DNA of 64,000 bases from Pyxicephalus adspersus (GCF_032062135.1 NC_092860.1:64035813-64099812); one strand, 5' to 3'; positions 1 to 11,374 are shown, counted from the first letter of the stretch. Notes: generated by a model not told the origin, from the sequence alone. Made by a program: numbers and translations.

Positions 1-838
1 TGAGGATTGGTTTACATTGCATTTCCATATGTTTTACGTTTAATATTTTGCTTGAGTGTATGTTTATGTAGGGAAAACTGGTAGAATTTTGGAATGTGAG
101 TTTAGTTCTACATTTTGATGCAATTGTACAGAATTGAGATTTTTTTAGAGGGACAATAGCCTTCTGTTGGTAGTCTGACTTTGACTTCAGACTTGTGTGA
201 GTGTATAGGTATTGACAGTGTGTGTGTATTGATCGTGTATTATTGTTTGTAAGAAGAATTGTTTCTTGGGTGGATTATAGCTGGCTAATGAGATAGCAGT
301 GTTGCTCATATATATGTATGTATATGTATGTATGTATGTATGTGTGTATATATATCCTGAGCAACGCTATCTCATTAGCCAGTTTTTTCCTATTAAATTT
401 CTTTGTCAGTTTAATATGAAGTTTACTGTTATGTTCCTTACATTGGGATAGTAGTGTTTCAAACAGGCTTTTAACAGGTTCATCTGCACATGTACGATAA
501 CTGGCAGAGGCATGCTCGTTAACATAAGTATACACAAATTCCATTTTACAAAGCTACAATCCACCCAAGAAACAATTTTTCTTTCAAACAATAATACACA
601 GCCCATACTCACACACTGTCAATCCCTATACACTCACACAAGTCTGAATTCAAAGTCAGACTACCAACAGAAGGATATTGTCCCTCTAAAAAAACAAAAA
701 AACAATTCTGTGCAATTGCATCAAAATGTAGAACTTAACTCACATTCCATAATTCTACCAATTTTCCCTACTTAAACATACACTCAAGCAAAATAATAAA
801 CGTAAAACTTATGCAAATTCAATGTAAACCAATCATCA
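1..838. repeat. Long imperfect inverted repeat (fold-back)
   Basis: Bases 1-308 read again as reverse complement at 357-838. For example, the left end ggtttacattgcatttcc pairs with ggaaatgc-like sequence near 812-832, and the inner ends (tgagatagcagtgttgctca / tgagcaacgctatctcatt) meet around a TATG microsatellite. The right arm carries about 166 extra bases (~383-548) absent from the left arm, which I read as either an insertion there or a deletion from the left arm. The left arm runs off the window edge, so the true outer boundary is unknown. I see no transposase motif in it, and the family is not recognised. Confidence 0.8.
308..356. repeat. TATG/TA microsatellite at the fold-back centre
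   Basis: Alternating TATG and TA units form the spacer between the two arms of the inverted repeat. Confidence 0.85.
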
Positions 839-2231
839 CATACCGATTCCTCCATTTCTTCAATGACCAAGATCCAGTCAACTCTGGATCGTGATCCTTA
901 CAGCAGGTCTGGTTGGTCCGTCAACTAAGTTTACCTAAACTTCTAGAAACATAACTCAGAGCAATTCCGTCCTGTGGGTTCTATGTGGATTTTAGAATTC
1001 CACACGCTTTCTGGGGTGCCAAATGTAGAATGTGCTCTGTTTGGGGTGCCTTGTTTTTAAAGAAGGACCAATGGATCTTACAAAAGGGAAATGTTTATTT
1101 ACAGCTTAGGATATTATATACATCTGATTTTCAAGACAAAAGGGAAGAAGGTAAAGGATATATAGGAAAGGGGTCTATCTCTAGCAAATGGTCAATCTCT
1201 CTCACACCCACATACACACCAGGGTTTTCTCTCCTTGAACCACACCCTGCTGCAAGTCCAGAGCAAATCACATTGTTGATTCATCCTTGGTGAAGTCTTC
1301 AGCAAGAGGTCACACAGATTGTCCTTGTCCCAGGCTTGGGATTGGGATTTGATGTTTTAGGGACTGCATCTGTCTCCACAGATAATGAGTTTTATAGCTT
1401 GTTTCCAGGAAGGCAGAATTATCTTAACATATAAGTCATATTCATATCAATTTTGGTCACTTCCAACAGGTTCCCAGGGACCCAGGCCCACCCGGTCCTC
1501 CGGACCAAGGGATGTTATCTGTAGAGTGCAAGATCTCCCTCTAAAGAAACAAGTTATGCAAACAGCCAGGAATTTGATTTTGACAACACAACACTTTGGC
1601 AACACTTTTTCCAGATGTACCCTGAGCTTCCCGTCAGCACAGGTGGATTCTTCAACCACTACTTGCCATCTTAAGAGATGCTTTGATTCCCTATAGATGG
1701 GGTTGTTTCATTCACGCTGACAGTGTGTGTGGAGGGCAGATCAGCCACGATCAAACACCCTGGGGATCTTCCTCATTTAGCAATAGAAAAAGAAGAAAAC
1801 CTTGTACCTGCCCACAATCTTTTCCGGAGACCAAAGGGTGCAGACGTGGGACCACTGGACACGGATGTGAGTCTCCTTAACAATCCATACTAGAGCTTCA
1901 GGCTCCAACCTATCCTTGGCTACAAAAGGATCCAACAGGAGGCAGTTTTTACGACTTTGGCACTTTTGAAGCTGACTGACCGTTTTTTACCATATGGGTA
2001 CCTGCGTAAAAGATTAGTGAGCAAGCACTTTATTTAGTTGTACTTAAATGTCAATGTTTTCTTTTTTCTTAAATCTCTAGCTCCCCAGAGGCCTGGTCCC
2101 ACCTTGTTTGACTCCTCTTTATATTTGGGAGTAAGTTGGGTGCTTCCATTTCCTCTGTGAGCCCTATTACCCAAACTATCATTAGAGTTAACACACAACT
2201 TTTGCCATCACATTACATATTTACACAGCTA
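839..2231. other. Unassigned intergenic sequence
   Basis: No convincing coding domain or terminal repeat is seen. Short open frames around 985-1293 and 1385-1696 have no recognisable family. A 'ggggtgcc' motif occurs twice near 1013-1050. Confidence 0.5.
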
Positions 2232-2841
2232 CATAATAGGTTAGGTTGAAAAAAAGACATAAGTCCATCAAGTTCAACCACTAGGAAAATGATCCCAAAA
2301 ATAAAACCCTATAAGACATAGTTGGTCCAGGGGAAGGCAAAAAAAAACCCTGGTACAATTTGCATCAACGGGAAAAAAATTCCTTCCTGATTCCATGAGG
2401 CATGTGGATGTTCCCAGGATCAAGTCACTGGTATTTTTACTTTAAAGCCTTAATACCCAGTTATATTCTGTGCCTCTAGAAAAGCATCCAGACTTTTCTT
2501 AAAGCAATTTATAGTAGTTGCTGAAAATACTACCTGAGGGAGCCAATTCCACATTTTCACAGACTTTACAGTGAAGAATCCATTCTTTTTCTGGAGCTTA
2601 AACTTCTTTTCCTCCAGACGCAAAGAGTGCTCTCTTGTTCTTTGTAATGATCTCAAAGTGAATAATGGGGAAGTAAGTTCTCTATATGGACTGTTTTTAT
2701 ATTTATACAGGGTTATCATATACCTCCTTAAACGTCTCTTCTCAAGGGAGAACAGATTCAGTTCAGCTAATTTCTCCCCATAGCTGAGCTCCTCCGTTCC
2801 TTTTATTAATTTAGTTGCTCTCTCTGCACTCTCTCCAATTC
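2232..2841 (-). mobile_element. CR1/L2-like LINE, 3' end fragment
   Basis: On the minus strand this reads through the last part of a LINE reverse-transcriptase ORF (2719-2450) and then a short 3' UTR ending near 2232 in sequence like the CR1/L2 3' tails. The ORF end has the typical 'WNWLPQ...FKKSLDAFLE' pattern just before the stop. The 5' side is truncated near 2841, as is usual for this clade. A second copy of the same family lies at 55393-56359. The family assignment comes from recognising the 3' end, not from an alignment. CR1 versus L2 is not settled. Confidence 0.75.
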
Positions 2842-3517
2842 AACAATTGATATGATGATAACCTATCAGCCTGGAATTTGCATGCCATCTGTTGTTCCTA
2901 AAGAGGAATTACTTATTGGCATCGGAAAGTGAGTTGTTTGGCTTTATTGTGCCTTACTCACACTTGTATCTCCATTTACATATATATATAGCTATGTGTT
3001 TACTTTTACTGTGTTCCTGATTTTTTATATTATACCAATCAGGCCCCTTACTATAACAATAACCCGGAAGGCAGGCCAGGTACTAATGTAGTAGTTTTAT
3101 ATTGCAACGGTCGGTGAGTGCGATCATGTCCCTATGGGGTCCCCCCTCATGGTCAGCTTTTTTTTTTTTTTTTTTTTGGCCGTTGGTGGGCTGTTGGTCT
3201 TTGGCCATGGAGGAAGATCCATTCTGAGATTTCTCGGATACTATTACACTGGTTAACAAAAATTTTCTTGCCAAACAGAATAAAGTCATTTTAGGTTATT
3301 TCTGATGCACAGATTCCAAATATGGTATTGGTTTTGCTGCATTGGCTCTATTTTTGTAAATAATGACCTCAATGTTAACCTCGTAGAAAACTAATGAAAC
3401 ATGAAAGTTAAGCAAAATTAAACTAGATATGCCTACTTATACAAAATGAAATTTTTGAAATACTTAATGTCGATATATTCTATATTCAGTATATTTACAG
3501 AACTAATCACAAAGAAG
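2842..3517. other. Unassigned; T20 tract
   Basis: AT-rich sequence with a run of twenty T at 3158-3177. No gene is seen. The right part (~3250-3517) may be the 3' flank of the transposase-like element next to it. Confidence 0.5.
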
Positions 3518-3833
3518 TCACTGAAAAACTCTGTATGATTTCCTTTTATGCTGGTGATCAGGACAATCATGGTGAAGGCTCTAGCAGTAGTCTGCCATCA
3601 TGTGTCTATCCCATCTGCCCTGATACCGTTCTTCCATCACCTTTATATCTTGATGGAACCTCTCCCCTTGTTCCTCACTGAAATCACCACGGTTTTCTGG
3701 ACATTTTTGCAAATGTAGATCGGGTACCTTTTATGTTCATAGTAGCACCCACATTTTTTAAGTTTAAGAGCAAGTTTTGTACCAGTTATTCATAATTTTG
3801 TGCTTTATGGTAAGAAGTTCTTGACAACCATGA

Positions 3834-4485
3834 TGTCACACACAGAGAGACTATTGCGTACAAGGGGGCGCTACAGCTTGCACAGAGGTGGTGTGACCCC
3901 TGAGAAGGGTCAAGGCGCAGCGTCTAAGCAGTAACCTGGTATTCTCCAGAGCCTCTGATGGTGAGGATTTTGCGCCACTGGTTACTGCCAGGTTGCGGTC
4001 CTTGGGCACACCAAGGTGGGCAAAACACGGTACAGAATCACAAAACAGAAGGATAGTCGAGGAAGGCCAGGGTCAAAGCAGGCAGCAAACGAGAGGTCAG
4101 GTCACACGCCAGGGGTCAATTGCCAGGGATCCAGGAGCCATACACCAGTGACACCGGGGCCACTGCGGCCACAGAGAACACAGGAGACACTGGAAGCAAC
4201 AGGAGGCACAGGTGACTCAGGGATGTCAACAGACAGACAGAAACACTGGAACAGCACAGGGAAGTTTGCTGGGAACCAACAGACTGGACAATGAAGGGGT
4301 AACACAGGACAGAGCTGGCTGGACAGAGGAAACACTGAATTAAGCACCAGGTGAACAGGAACTAGCTCAACAGAACTAGAGCCTTGGCACAATGGAGTTG
4401 CACAAACACATGAGTGCAGTGTGTGAGCTAGCTTAATAGAGTAAGAACATCTGCACTTTAGTGAAGAAGAAGTAAGTGTGATACA
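3834..4485 (-). mobile_element. Solo LTR, Ty3/gypsy family A
   Basis: It starts TGTCACAC and ends in a mutated GTGTGATA, with a perfect 5-bp duplication CATGA at 3829-3833 and 4486-4490. The body matches the LTRs at 49886-50630, 52217-52967 and 56360-56979, for instance the 'cctaggc...agtaacc...ccagagcctct' core and the 'ggtccttgggcacacca' segment. It lacks about 90 bp between ~4437 and ~4450 that other copies carry. It sits inside the transposase-like pseudogene. No internal region is present, so it is an LTR-LTR recombination product. Confidence 0.9.
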
Positions 4486-4494
4486 TGACCTACC

Positions 4495-4648
4495 GTGTTT
4501 CCGCGAAAATAAGACCTACCCCGAAAGTAAGACCTAGCACTATTTTGTAAACCTGCCCTAATGTAAGACCTACCCCGAAAATAAGACCTAGTGTGTTTTG
4601 GGAGCCAAAAAAAATATAAGACAGTGTCTTATTTTCGGGGAAACACGG
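4495..4648. mobile_element. TA-flanked MITE (CCGTGTTTCC... family)
   Basis: Terminal inverted repeats CCGTGTTTCCGCGAAAATAA / TTATTTTCGGGGAAACACGG are flanked by TA (4493-4494, 4649-4650). Inside, a ~60-bp block of 'aagacctaccccgaaa' type is repeated. There is no coding capacity. TA duplication suggests mobilisation by a Tc1/mariner-type transposase, which is inference. A longer relative is at 7433-7708. Confidence 0.88.
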
Positions 4649-5965
4649 TAGCTGTGCCAGGCAGAAGCTTCAGTATCAGTCATGTAACTTGTTGAATTTG
4701 AATAATTTATCAGTTTCCGAATCTGGGGTCCATCAAAGATTCCAGCTAATAATTTTTCAGTACTCAATCCAGGGAACAATCTTCAAATGTAATAAAGATT
4801 GAAGTTTAAAGAAGATTGAAGAAAGCAATCACCATCCTTTTTCAGAGCTCCAACAAATTGCTTCATTAATCCCAACTTTATGTGTAGTGGAGGGAGAATG
4901 ATTTTTTCTTTTCAACTGTCGGCTTGTTAATGATGTTCGCTGCACCTTTTTTTATGTTTTCCCTTGGAGGCCATGTCACTTTTTTTCCAGTGATCCTGCT
5001 TTGCTCTACTATCCCACAAGCGGATAAAACATAGGTATTTTGTGTATCCACTTTGCTGTTCAAATAGGAAGTTCACCATTTTTAAATCAACACATATGGA
5101 CTATTGTTGTTCATGATAGCAAAGCTTTTGTAGGACCATTTTGATATTTTCATATTCTTCTTTCTTCATTTTGTTGAGTGACCAATTGGAATTGATGCAT
5201 AGCAGTTGCCTTTATGCAGTAAAACAGATTTCAAACTTCGAGTGGAACTGTCTATGAAAAGCCGCCAGTCTTCTGCTTGGTATTCTGGTACTCTCATATG
5301 GGCTAGTAGTCCAGGGATGTTACAACAGTACACATCTTCACTGAAATATGGTGTCACCTCTCTTGTCCCATGAACTGTTATTTTAACTTCCGGTCTCAGA
5401 CAGTTCTTTTCTTTTAGTCTGGATGCTAAAAGTTAAGATGCTTGTTTTGACAGACTTAGGTCATGCAATAAATCATTGAGCTCTTCTTGGGAGAACTGCT
5501 GGTTTGATGAAACACTTCCTTCATATTCACTTCCACTGCTAACTCCTGAATTACACTCCAAACCCTGTATATCCTCCATGTCGGATACAGGAATATCAAG
5601 GAGTGTACTAAACATGGTATGGGAACATCAGCACCATGCGGCACAGGTCATCTTGCTGATTCCAAATCAGGGTACTCCCACTTGTTTTTCTTGTAACAAT
5701 CGAAACCTTTTACGTTCACAGCACAAAAATAACAATCATTGTGATGATTTTTGGGTTCTCAACATACCACAGGTACACTAAATTTCAAACTTTTCATTTT
5801 TTTCACTGACGTAGACACTCGTCACGACACGTTTTGCATACCATATGGGGAGCCCAATACTTATCTTGGTCCCCCAGTTTAATACCAAAATATGCAAGAT
5901 ATGCTTGTTTCACAAATTCTGTAATGTTTCTTCCCTGTTTTTGCTGATGTGTCAAAATACATTAG

Positions 5966-6295
5966 AGTCATTTAAACAACTTCTTCTTGAAGAACTCATA
6001 TTTTTGTAAAAAAAAGAAAATGTATGAATAAAAAGGAGGCAAACAAATGTTTCATGAAAATAATGGTACATTTAATGAATAAAATGCAAAACATCTGTGT
6101 AAAAAAAGATATGCTGTGTTAACATTTGTTGTTGGTAAAATCATCTATTTCGATTCCTGTATCACAAAACCTAGAGCCAATTCAATAAAACTGATGTCAT
6201 TTCTGGATTCAGCAGACCTCAAATACACTAAATATATTTAGAAAAATGCTTGAATTTGAAAGTGAATTATTTTTTTTGAGCTGTGTTATACTTGC
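5966..6295. other. A-rich non-coding flank
   Basis: AT-rich sequence without a gene. It is possibly the 5' flank of the transposase-like element, but its terminus is not identified. Confidence 0.4.
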
Positions 6296-6851
6296 TTGTG
6301 TTATAATTTTCTTTGTTTTTTGGTTCCTCCTGCTTTGGATTGGTTATCTACTGACCCAGCTCTTATCCCCACACCTACCTCGCGCATATTAGCAGGCTTT
6401 CATAGGATGATGCATACATTTAATTTATTGGGTGCATGGCATATCCCCCACCCCAAAGATAAAACATTTCATGTTCTACTCTGCAGTGCATAAAACTCAC
6501 ACCTGGATTGACTATTTCTTTTTAAATACCCCTATGATGAGGGCCATGTCACTCACTGATATAGGCCTGATTATCTGGTGCGCCCATGCCCCTATTGTGT
6601 TGACTACAGATTGCGAAGCTACCTTTAGTAGGAAATGTCATTGGCGTCACAATGATTTCCTATTAAAACACACCCCTACTAAATTGTCACTTCAAAATAC
6701 ATTAGAGATATTTCCATTCCAAGAGAATCTCCATTCTGTTACGCAGAATTCCACCCTATGTGAAGCCCAGAAGAGTGCTATTAGGGGTCATTGTATTTTG
6801 GAATTTGCTAGGCCTAAAAAGATAAAGCCCATAGGTGTGTGTCTCTCCTAG
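6296..6851 (+). pseudogene. L1 ORF2 endonuclease domain remnant
   Basis: Two overlapping frames carry the late part of an apurinic-endonuclease domain: 'HPKDKTFH' and then 'THTWIDYFFL', matching the L1 pattern '..FT.ys..h..wSRIDYif', with the usual SRID altered to TWID. The downstream frame (to 6851) continues into the linker region before RT. It is frameshifted and has lost its start. Function would be target-site nicking, but no active enzyme can come from this copy. Confidence 0.65.
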
Positions 6852-7432
6852 ATAAACTACACAAATTAGAACAATCCCTGTACTCCGTCCCCACTGTATC
6901 TCTTCTCAAACAAGTCACATAACATCTTCATTATCAGCTAAAACAGCTAGATTTAGACAAAACTGGGAAATCCCTAATGTATATAAGACACAAATTCTAT
7001 GACAAAGGTCTATGACTATTGATTCATGATCGCTCAGGCGGGGGCCATTATAACAGTTAAGGGACTGCAGGCGTCCGTACTAGACTTTATTTGGGGGCTA
7101 CAAAAAACATAGGCCCCCCAAAAGTGTTTTATGTTCCGTACGCAGTACAGGTAGAGTGGGGGTTCCCTTTTTAAAAAAATATTATTACGCCTCTCATGTT
7201 TGGCTTCTAACTTTTTGGACGACCCTGTGGTCCTTTAATCGTTGGACGGAATTAGAGAAATTATGAATGGCACTGTCTCATCCCATCTCAATGCTGTGGA
7301 GCACCCCTGAGTAGGGTTTCAGAGTCCACTTTATTAGCCTCAATTCAGTTGACCAGGGGTATTTGGTCTTACTGCAAATATAAATTTAGTCTTACAACTA
7401 GTGCCTCTCCACTCACATCTTTCTTCTACATA

Positions 7433-7708
7433 CCCTGTTTCCCCGATGATAAGACACTGTCTTATTTTTTTTTGAAAGCCAAAATATGCTCTAGGGCTTA
7501 TTTTCAGGGGGATGCCTTATTTACCCATGAAGAAGACTACAGTACACAGTTATTGTTCATGTGCACACGGAGTCACCCACCGCACCACGCGATTCTGGTA
7601 AGTAATCGGTGGGTGGCTTATTTGCGGGGGGGGGCTTATTTTTCATTTTTACCTAAAAAGGGGGGCTGTCTTATTTGATGGCCCTGCCTTATCATCGGGG
7701 AAACACGG
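7433..7708. mobile_element. TA-flanked MITE, second copy inside the L1
   Basis: Its inverted ends CCCTGTTTCCCCGATGATAA / TTATCATCGGGGAAACACGG are flanked by TA (7431-7432, 7709-7710). The ends match the MITE at 4495-4648, but the interior is longer and different, with G-rich and 'ggcttattt' blocks. It interrupts L1 ORF2, so it is younger than that L1 insertion. Confidence 0.88.
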
Positions 7709-8024
7709 TACCTCACGTTCTATTGCCCGCCCTTAGCATGAGAGTTCACTCTTCCATTATGGGTAGATTGTTAATCCCTGTACCAGAAGACTATTGTCAT
7801 TTCAAGAGATTTAGCAGAAATTTGAGACCAATACAATAACATTTTATAGCTACCTTCAGATTAGGCATTATGCTCAAACTCTGACAAAAGATTTTCCCCT
7901 CACTCACCTCCTTTGAGAGAATCTGTGCTGGTTGACCATCTCAGAGGGGTCTGATCACTAACATCTGTCAGACCCTACAATTGGAGCCCACTACTCCTTC
8001 CCCAAAACATATGTACATGCAGAA

Positions 8025-8426
8025 ATGGGAAGGGAGCTTCCAGACGACTTATGGAAAGTTATAGGGCAACAGGCTCAAAAAAGTTCTTTGTGTAGGGTAT
8101 ATAAGGAAAACTGCAAAATTCTGATGCTTCATAGGATAAATCCTAGAAATTTGTGCTGGCGATGCAACTCTGGTGTAGGAACCTTACAGCACATCTTCTG
8201 GTCTTGTCCTCGTATAGTCCCCTACTGAAAAATGGGTAATAAGCGTATTGGAGAGTTGCTAGAGGTTCCTATAACCCTAGACCTCCTAACTCACCTCCTA
8301 GGATTACAGCAGCATGAGCTGTCCAAATCCAGTAAATGCTTGATGACTAACATACTCACGGCAGCCAGATGCCTGATTGCCAAAAGTTGGAAATCATACT
8401 CCCCCCTACCCGTTCAGCCCGGATAA
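8025..8426 (+). pseudogene. L1 ORF2 C-terminal domain remnant
   Basis: The frame contains 'CWRCNSGVGTLQHIFWSCP', the C-X2-C...H...C motif seen near the C-terminus of L1/Tx1 ORF2 proteins. After a stop at 8226 and a shift, 'PITLDLLTHLLGL' and 'NILTAARCLIAKSWKS' follow, the conserved tail of the same protein. Further down lies the L1 3' UTR. Confidence 0.8.
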
Positions 8427-9055
8427 ACCGTATTAAAGATGTTCACCTGATGGAGGAGCTGCCTGCAAGGTAATATGATCGGTTGGACAACTTTAACAAA
8501 GTATCCTTGGAATACATGTTGGTTATGCACCTTGGGTCAAATGCTCCGGGATATTGATGGCCCTTGCATTATTTTGTACGCAGCCCAGTAGGACTTGAAA
8601 ATTTAAAATCTGAAAAACCCAGGTCCTCCCCCCCCTTCTCCTTCCCATTATTTCACCCACTCCTTGTCCTTTTATCTTCTTTGGTTTGGTTAAGTAACTA
8701 TAGTTACTTCAAATTGGTTATTATGTTATATTTATTTATTTTGTTTAATTTTATAATTGCACACTTCCATTGTACTCCAGTTCCAAGTCTGATATTAAAG
8801 AACTGAGGAACATTGAAATGTGATACAATTTGATATTGTCAGATATAGCCAATTACTGTTCTTAGTAAGGTATCTCTATTTGAGCTTTGATTTTATTTTA
8901 TCTGATGTTACATTTCTTTTTTTTTTTTTGTTCCTATTTTCTATTGTATTATTCTTCCCTTTGGTATTTGTTGTAATTGTATCTCTCTTTTTTTTATTAT
9001 TTTTATGCCAAAAATTCAATAAAAATACATTTATAAAAAAAATAAAATAAATCAC

Positions 9056-9581
9056 AATCGAGTTGCAGGAGTCATTCAGGTGACATGATTTACCAGAGAT
9101 CTACCCTTAGCAAAGGTTGGTAGGAGTTAGCAAAATTTTTTCCCAAATCTGAAAAACTCCACTTCATGCCAGTCTCTAAAGCCTGCGGTCATTTAGGTCA
9201 ATAGGACACCAGGGAATAATCAGAGATAACCAAAAGTTCAATAGATAAAGAGTGGTGCATTGAATCATTGAGTAAGGCAAAAAGAACATATCCAACCTTG
9301 AAAGGTAAGTTGAGGTGGGAATAATGTGTATACTCCCACTAGGAAGTCAAAATGACACCAAACATGGCTCTGATACAATATACATATATGTTGCCTCCAA
9401 TAATAAATAATCATGAGTTCAGTTTGTTTTAATAAATCCAAGAAAAAAAAAAATTGTTTTGCAAATTTGGTCTATTAGTCATTTGTGTTACACAATGAGA
9501 TAATGACAATTGTCTAGCAGTCCTCTGATGAATCTACTAACTGTTAACTGAATAATTTGACATATATCCATATGAGAATAG
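9056..9581. other. Unassigned, possibly L1-derived
   Basis: No motif could be read. It lies just 3' of the minus-strand L1 endonuclease start at 9582-9776 and may hold degraded ORF2. Confidence 0.4.
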
Positions 9582-9776
9582 TTACTTAAGGCCAACCACA
9601 GGAGCACCAATCACTGTGCCATCCCAAGATTTAAACAGAAGATGCATCTCTGCCTCCATAAGATGTGTTCCCTGAAGGAGTGCTACATCAACCTGTAGTT
9701 TTTTTAAATGATGAAGGATTTGAGAACATTTCTTCAGGGTACATAGGCCTTTAACATACCCAGTTATAATTTTCAT
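9582..9776 (-). pseudogene. L1 ORF2 endonuclease N-terminus
   Basis: The 64-residue frame starts 'MKIITGYVKGL', corresponding to the usual L1 start 'ItWNVkGL', and continues 'LKKLQVDVALLQGTHL', matching the conserved 'DVvlLQETHL' strand with the catalytic Glu replaced by Gly. It is therefore recognisable but inactive. The start Met agrees with the family start. Confidence 0.8.
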
Positions 9777-10507
9777 ACGGCATTAGAATGATTTCTGGAT
9801 TCTTGGGCATAACAAGAAAGAACTGGTGTCCCTGTCCAGCTCCCAGTCCATCGACCTGTGTGTAGGGTCACCAAAACATAACTTATGGAAGAATGCATAA
9901 TGGGGATGTCCCAAGATCACATGTCCCCCCCACATTAAAATACCCAGCATCAAGGGGAAAACAACATGACACAAAAAAAAAACTTCCAGAAGAAGTTTCT
10001 GCTAAGAGAACTAAGGAATGGTGGCAAAACTTAGAATTAATATACAGTTAAACCAATTAGCACACAAAGAAAAAAATGTCAGGGTACTAAGCTGAAACAA
10101 GAAAATATCAACACATACCTATAATCCATGATCGTCAGACGAAGTTGCAAAAAAAAAAACGAAGATTGGATGTCTACCATTAAAGAATTTAGCAGTAGGA
10201 AAAGTTCAGAGGATAATCAGAAGCACTTAGATTAAGTGGAGGTAGCACCCCAGCGATCTGATACAAAGTTAAAAGCCTCTGCAGTTTTCATGAATAAAAT
10301 TGAAGACATATCTGTTAAAGAAATTCACAAAGTAGCACGGTAAGTCAACATAAATTTTACTTGGTGAAGGACCAGTTGAGGATTCATAAAGTTTTGTTCA
10401 CAAGGGAGTTTGCAAATATTAGCATTTTATGGCCAGTCACTACCAAATTGTCAGGTGATTACTATAATTGTTAATTTTTATTAATATTATTAATATTAAT
10501 ATTAAAC

Positions 10508-10596
10508 AGGATTTATATAGCACCAACATATTATGCAGTGGTGTACATTAAACACAGACAGTGACACAGAAGGAGAACCCTGCCCAGAACAGCGGG
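10508..10596 (+). repeat. Short dispersed repeat ('tatatagc.ccaacatatta' type)
   Basis: Matches the tail module of the SINE-like element at 14165-14505 ('atataatgccaacatatt'). This sequence type is common in frog genomes. Confidence 0.6.
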
Positions 10597-10609
10597 ATCT
10601 GTACAGGGT

Positions 10610-10880
10610 GATCTGAAAGCTTGAAAAAAATCAGAATATCTGAGAAAGCCAAGTATTGCACAATCACTGCACAAGGTTTAGAATGGTCCTGTCATAGTGG
10701 TCCTAATTGATGAACATGCTCTACTTTACAGGGGAACATAATGTCTAATGCCTGGGGGACAACCTAGGTGAACATATGAAGTAGGTCTTTAGGGGATACT
10801 GATTCAGGCACCCTAACTGTCCCCAGATTTTTTCTGCACAAGCGTTTTTTTAGGTCATTCACCTTTGCTGCCAATGCAGC
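10610..10880 (-). pseudogene. L1 ORF1 RNA-binding region remnant
   Basis: Minus-strand translation gives 'MAALAAKVNDLKKRLCRKNL', then 'VRVPESVSPKDLL' and, after stops, 'PCAVIVQYLAF'. These match the end of the coiled coil ('LEnRsRRnNlRi.GvPE') and the RRM strand ('PRdVivrf') of L1 ORF1 proteins. The copy is frameshifted. Confidence 0.6.
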
Positions 10881-10885
10881 CATTC

Positions 10886-11374
10886 TGTCAGGATTGGAAT
10901 CCTAACCCGAAGCTGCTTCTATATCTGGAGTTGCTCTACCCATTAGGCTACCTGAAGGGCTGGATAGTTCGCTGCCTGTTTCCACAGTCAACCTTCCCTG
11001 ATACCCTGTATTGTCATGAACTCTGAACTCCTTGCTTCTTTCCCTGACTTCCTATTTAAGCCCTGCCATAAATTTCCTATTTACCAGATTATGGTGCCAG
11101 TGTCTCGCCTTACTACCCCTACTACTGTTTTATTGCCTTTTCTGCTACTTGCCTGTGTTTTGACCTTTAGCTACGGAATTACTGACTACTCTTATTGCTT
11201 ACTCCTGTTAACCTGATTTACCCGGATACTGACTTTGGCTTTCTTCTTGACTACGCTCTTGTCTTGCTCCTGCATCATTATAGCTGCCTGTGTACTGAAC
11301 CCAGAGTATTTACTATTAAAAACCTGTTAGTTGCTACACCTATTGGACTTTGAGTATGCTCCCAGATAGTGAAA
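10886..11374 (+). mobile_element. Solo LTR with antisense tRNA-like 5' start
   Basis: CATTC occurs on both sides (10881-10885 and 11375-11379). The insert starts TGTCAGGATT and contains a TATA-like 'ctatttaagcc' (~11050) and an 'attaaa' poly(A)-type signal (~11315), the layout of an LTR. Its first ~70 bases, read on the minus strand, resemble a tRNA: an A-box-like 'TAGCCTAATGGG' and a B-box-like 'GATTCCAATCC'. The 3' end is ...GTGAAA rather than CA, so it is mutated or the boundary is slightly off. It interrupts an L1 ORF1. Confidence 0.65.

Larger units (their letters stand above)
3518..5965 (-). pseudogene. Decayed transposase-like gene, superfamily not assigned
   Basis: Pieces of one long minus-strand protein run from about 5965 down to a stop at 3518. 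In order they show a cysteine motif 'APHMVCKTC' (~5840), a second one 'CYFCAVN' (~5730), 'PVPHGADVPIP' (~5640), 'ELNDLLHDLSLSK' (~5480), 'EDWRLFIDSS' (~5260), 'CVDLKMVNFL' (~5085), 'FPGLSTEKLLAGIFDGPQIR' (~4760) and a C-terminal 'GERFHQDIKVMEERYQGRWD' (~3640). I recognise this set as a widespread transposon-encoded protein family of invertebrates and lower vertebrates, but I cannot name its superfamily. Frameshifts and stops are frequent. A solo LTR (3834-4485) and a MITE (4495-4648) interrupt it. Removing both with their target duplications brings the flanking codons back together in one frame (with a TAG stop at the junction), confirming they are later insertions. Confidence 0.7.
6296..9055 (+). 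mobile_element. L1/Tx1-type LINE copy, ORF2 fragments to poly(A) end
   Basis: Plus-strand remains of one LINE run from the ORF2 endonuclease domain (6296-6851), through a degraded middle, to the ORF2 C-terminal CCHC-like region (8025-8426) and a T-rich 3' UTR. The copy ends in 'attcaataaaaatac' plus an A-rich tail at ~9018-9055. Most of the reverse-transcriptase domain is missing, so there are large internal deletions. A MITE is inserted at 7433-7708. Confidence 0.75.
9582..10885 (-). mobile_element. L1-type LINE fragment spanning ORF1 end to ORF2 start
   Basis: The minus strand reads ORF1 remains (10880-10610), an inter-ORF stretch holding a frog-type repeat (10508-10596), and then the N-terminus of the ORF2 endonuclease (9776-9582). 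The ORF1 part continues at 11375 on the other side of an inserted LTR, because the CATTC duplication lies at the break. Confidence 0.65.

Noticed and set aside
5476..5781. 101-residue plus-strand ORF
   Set aside because: Antisense shadow of the transposase-like pseudogene.
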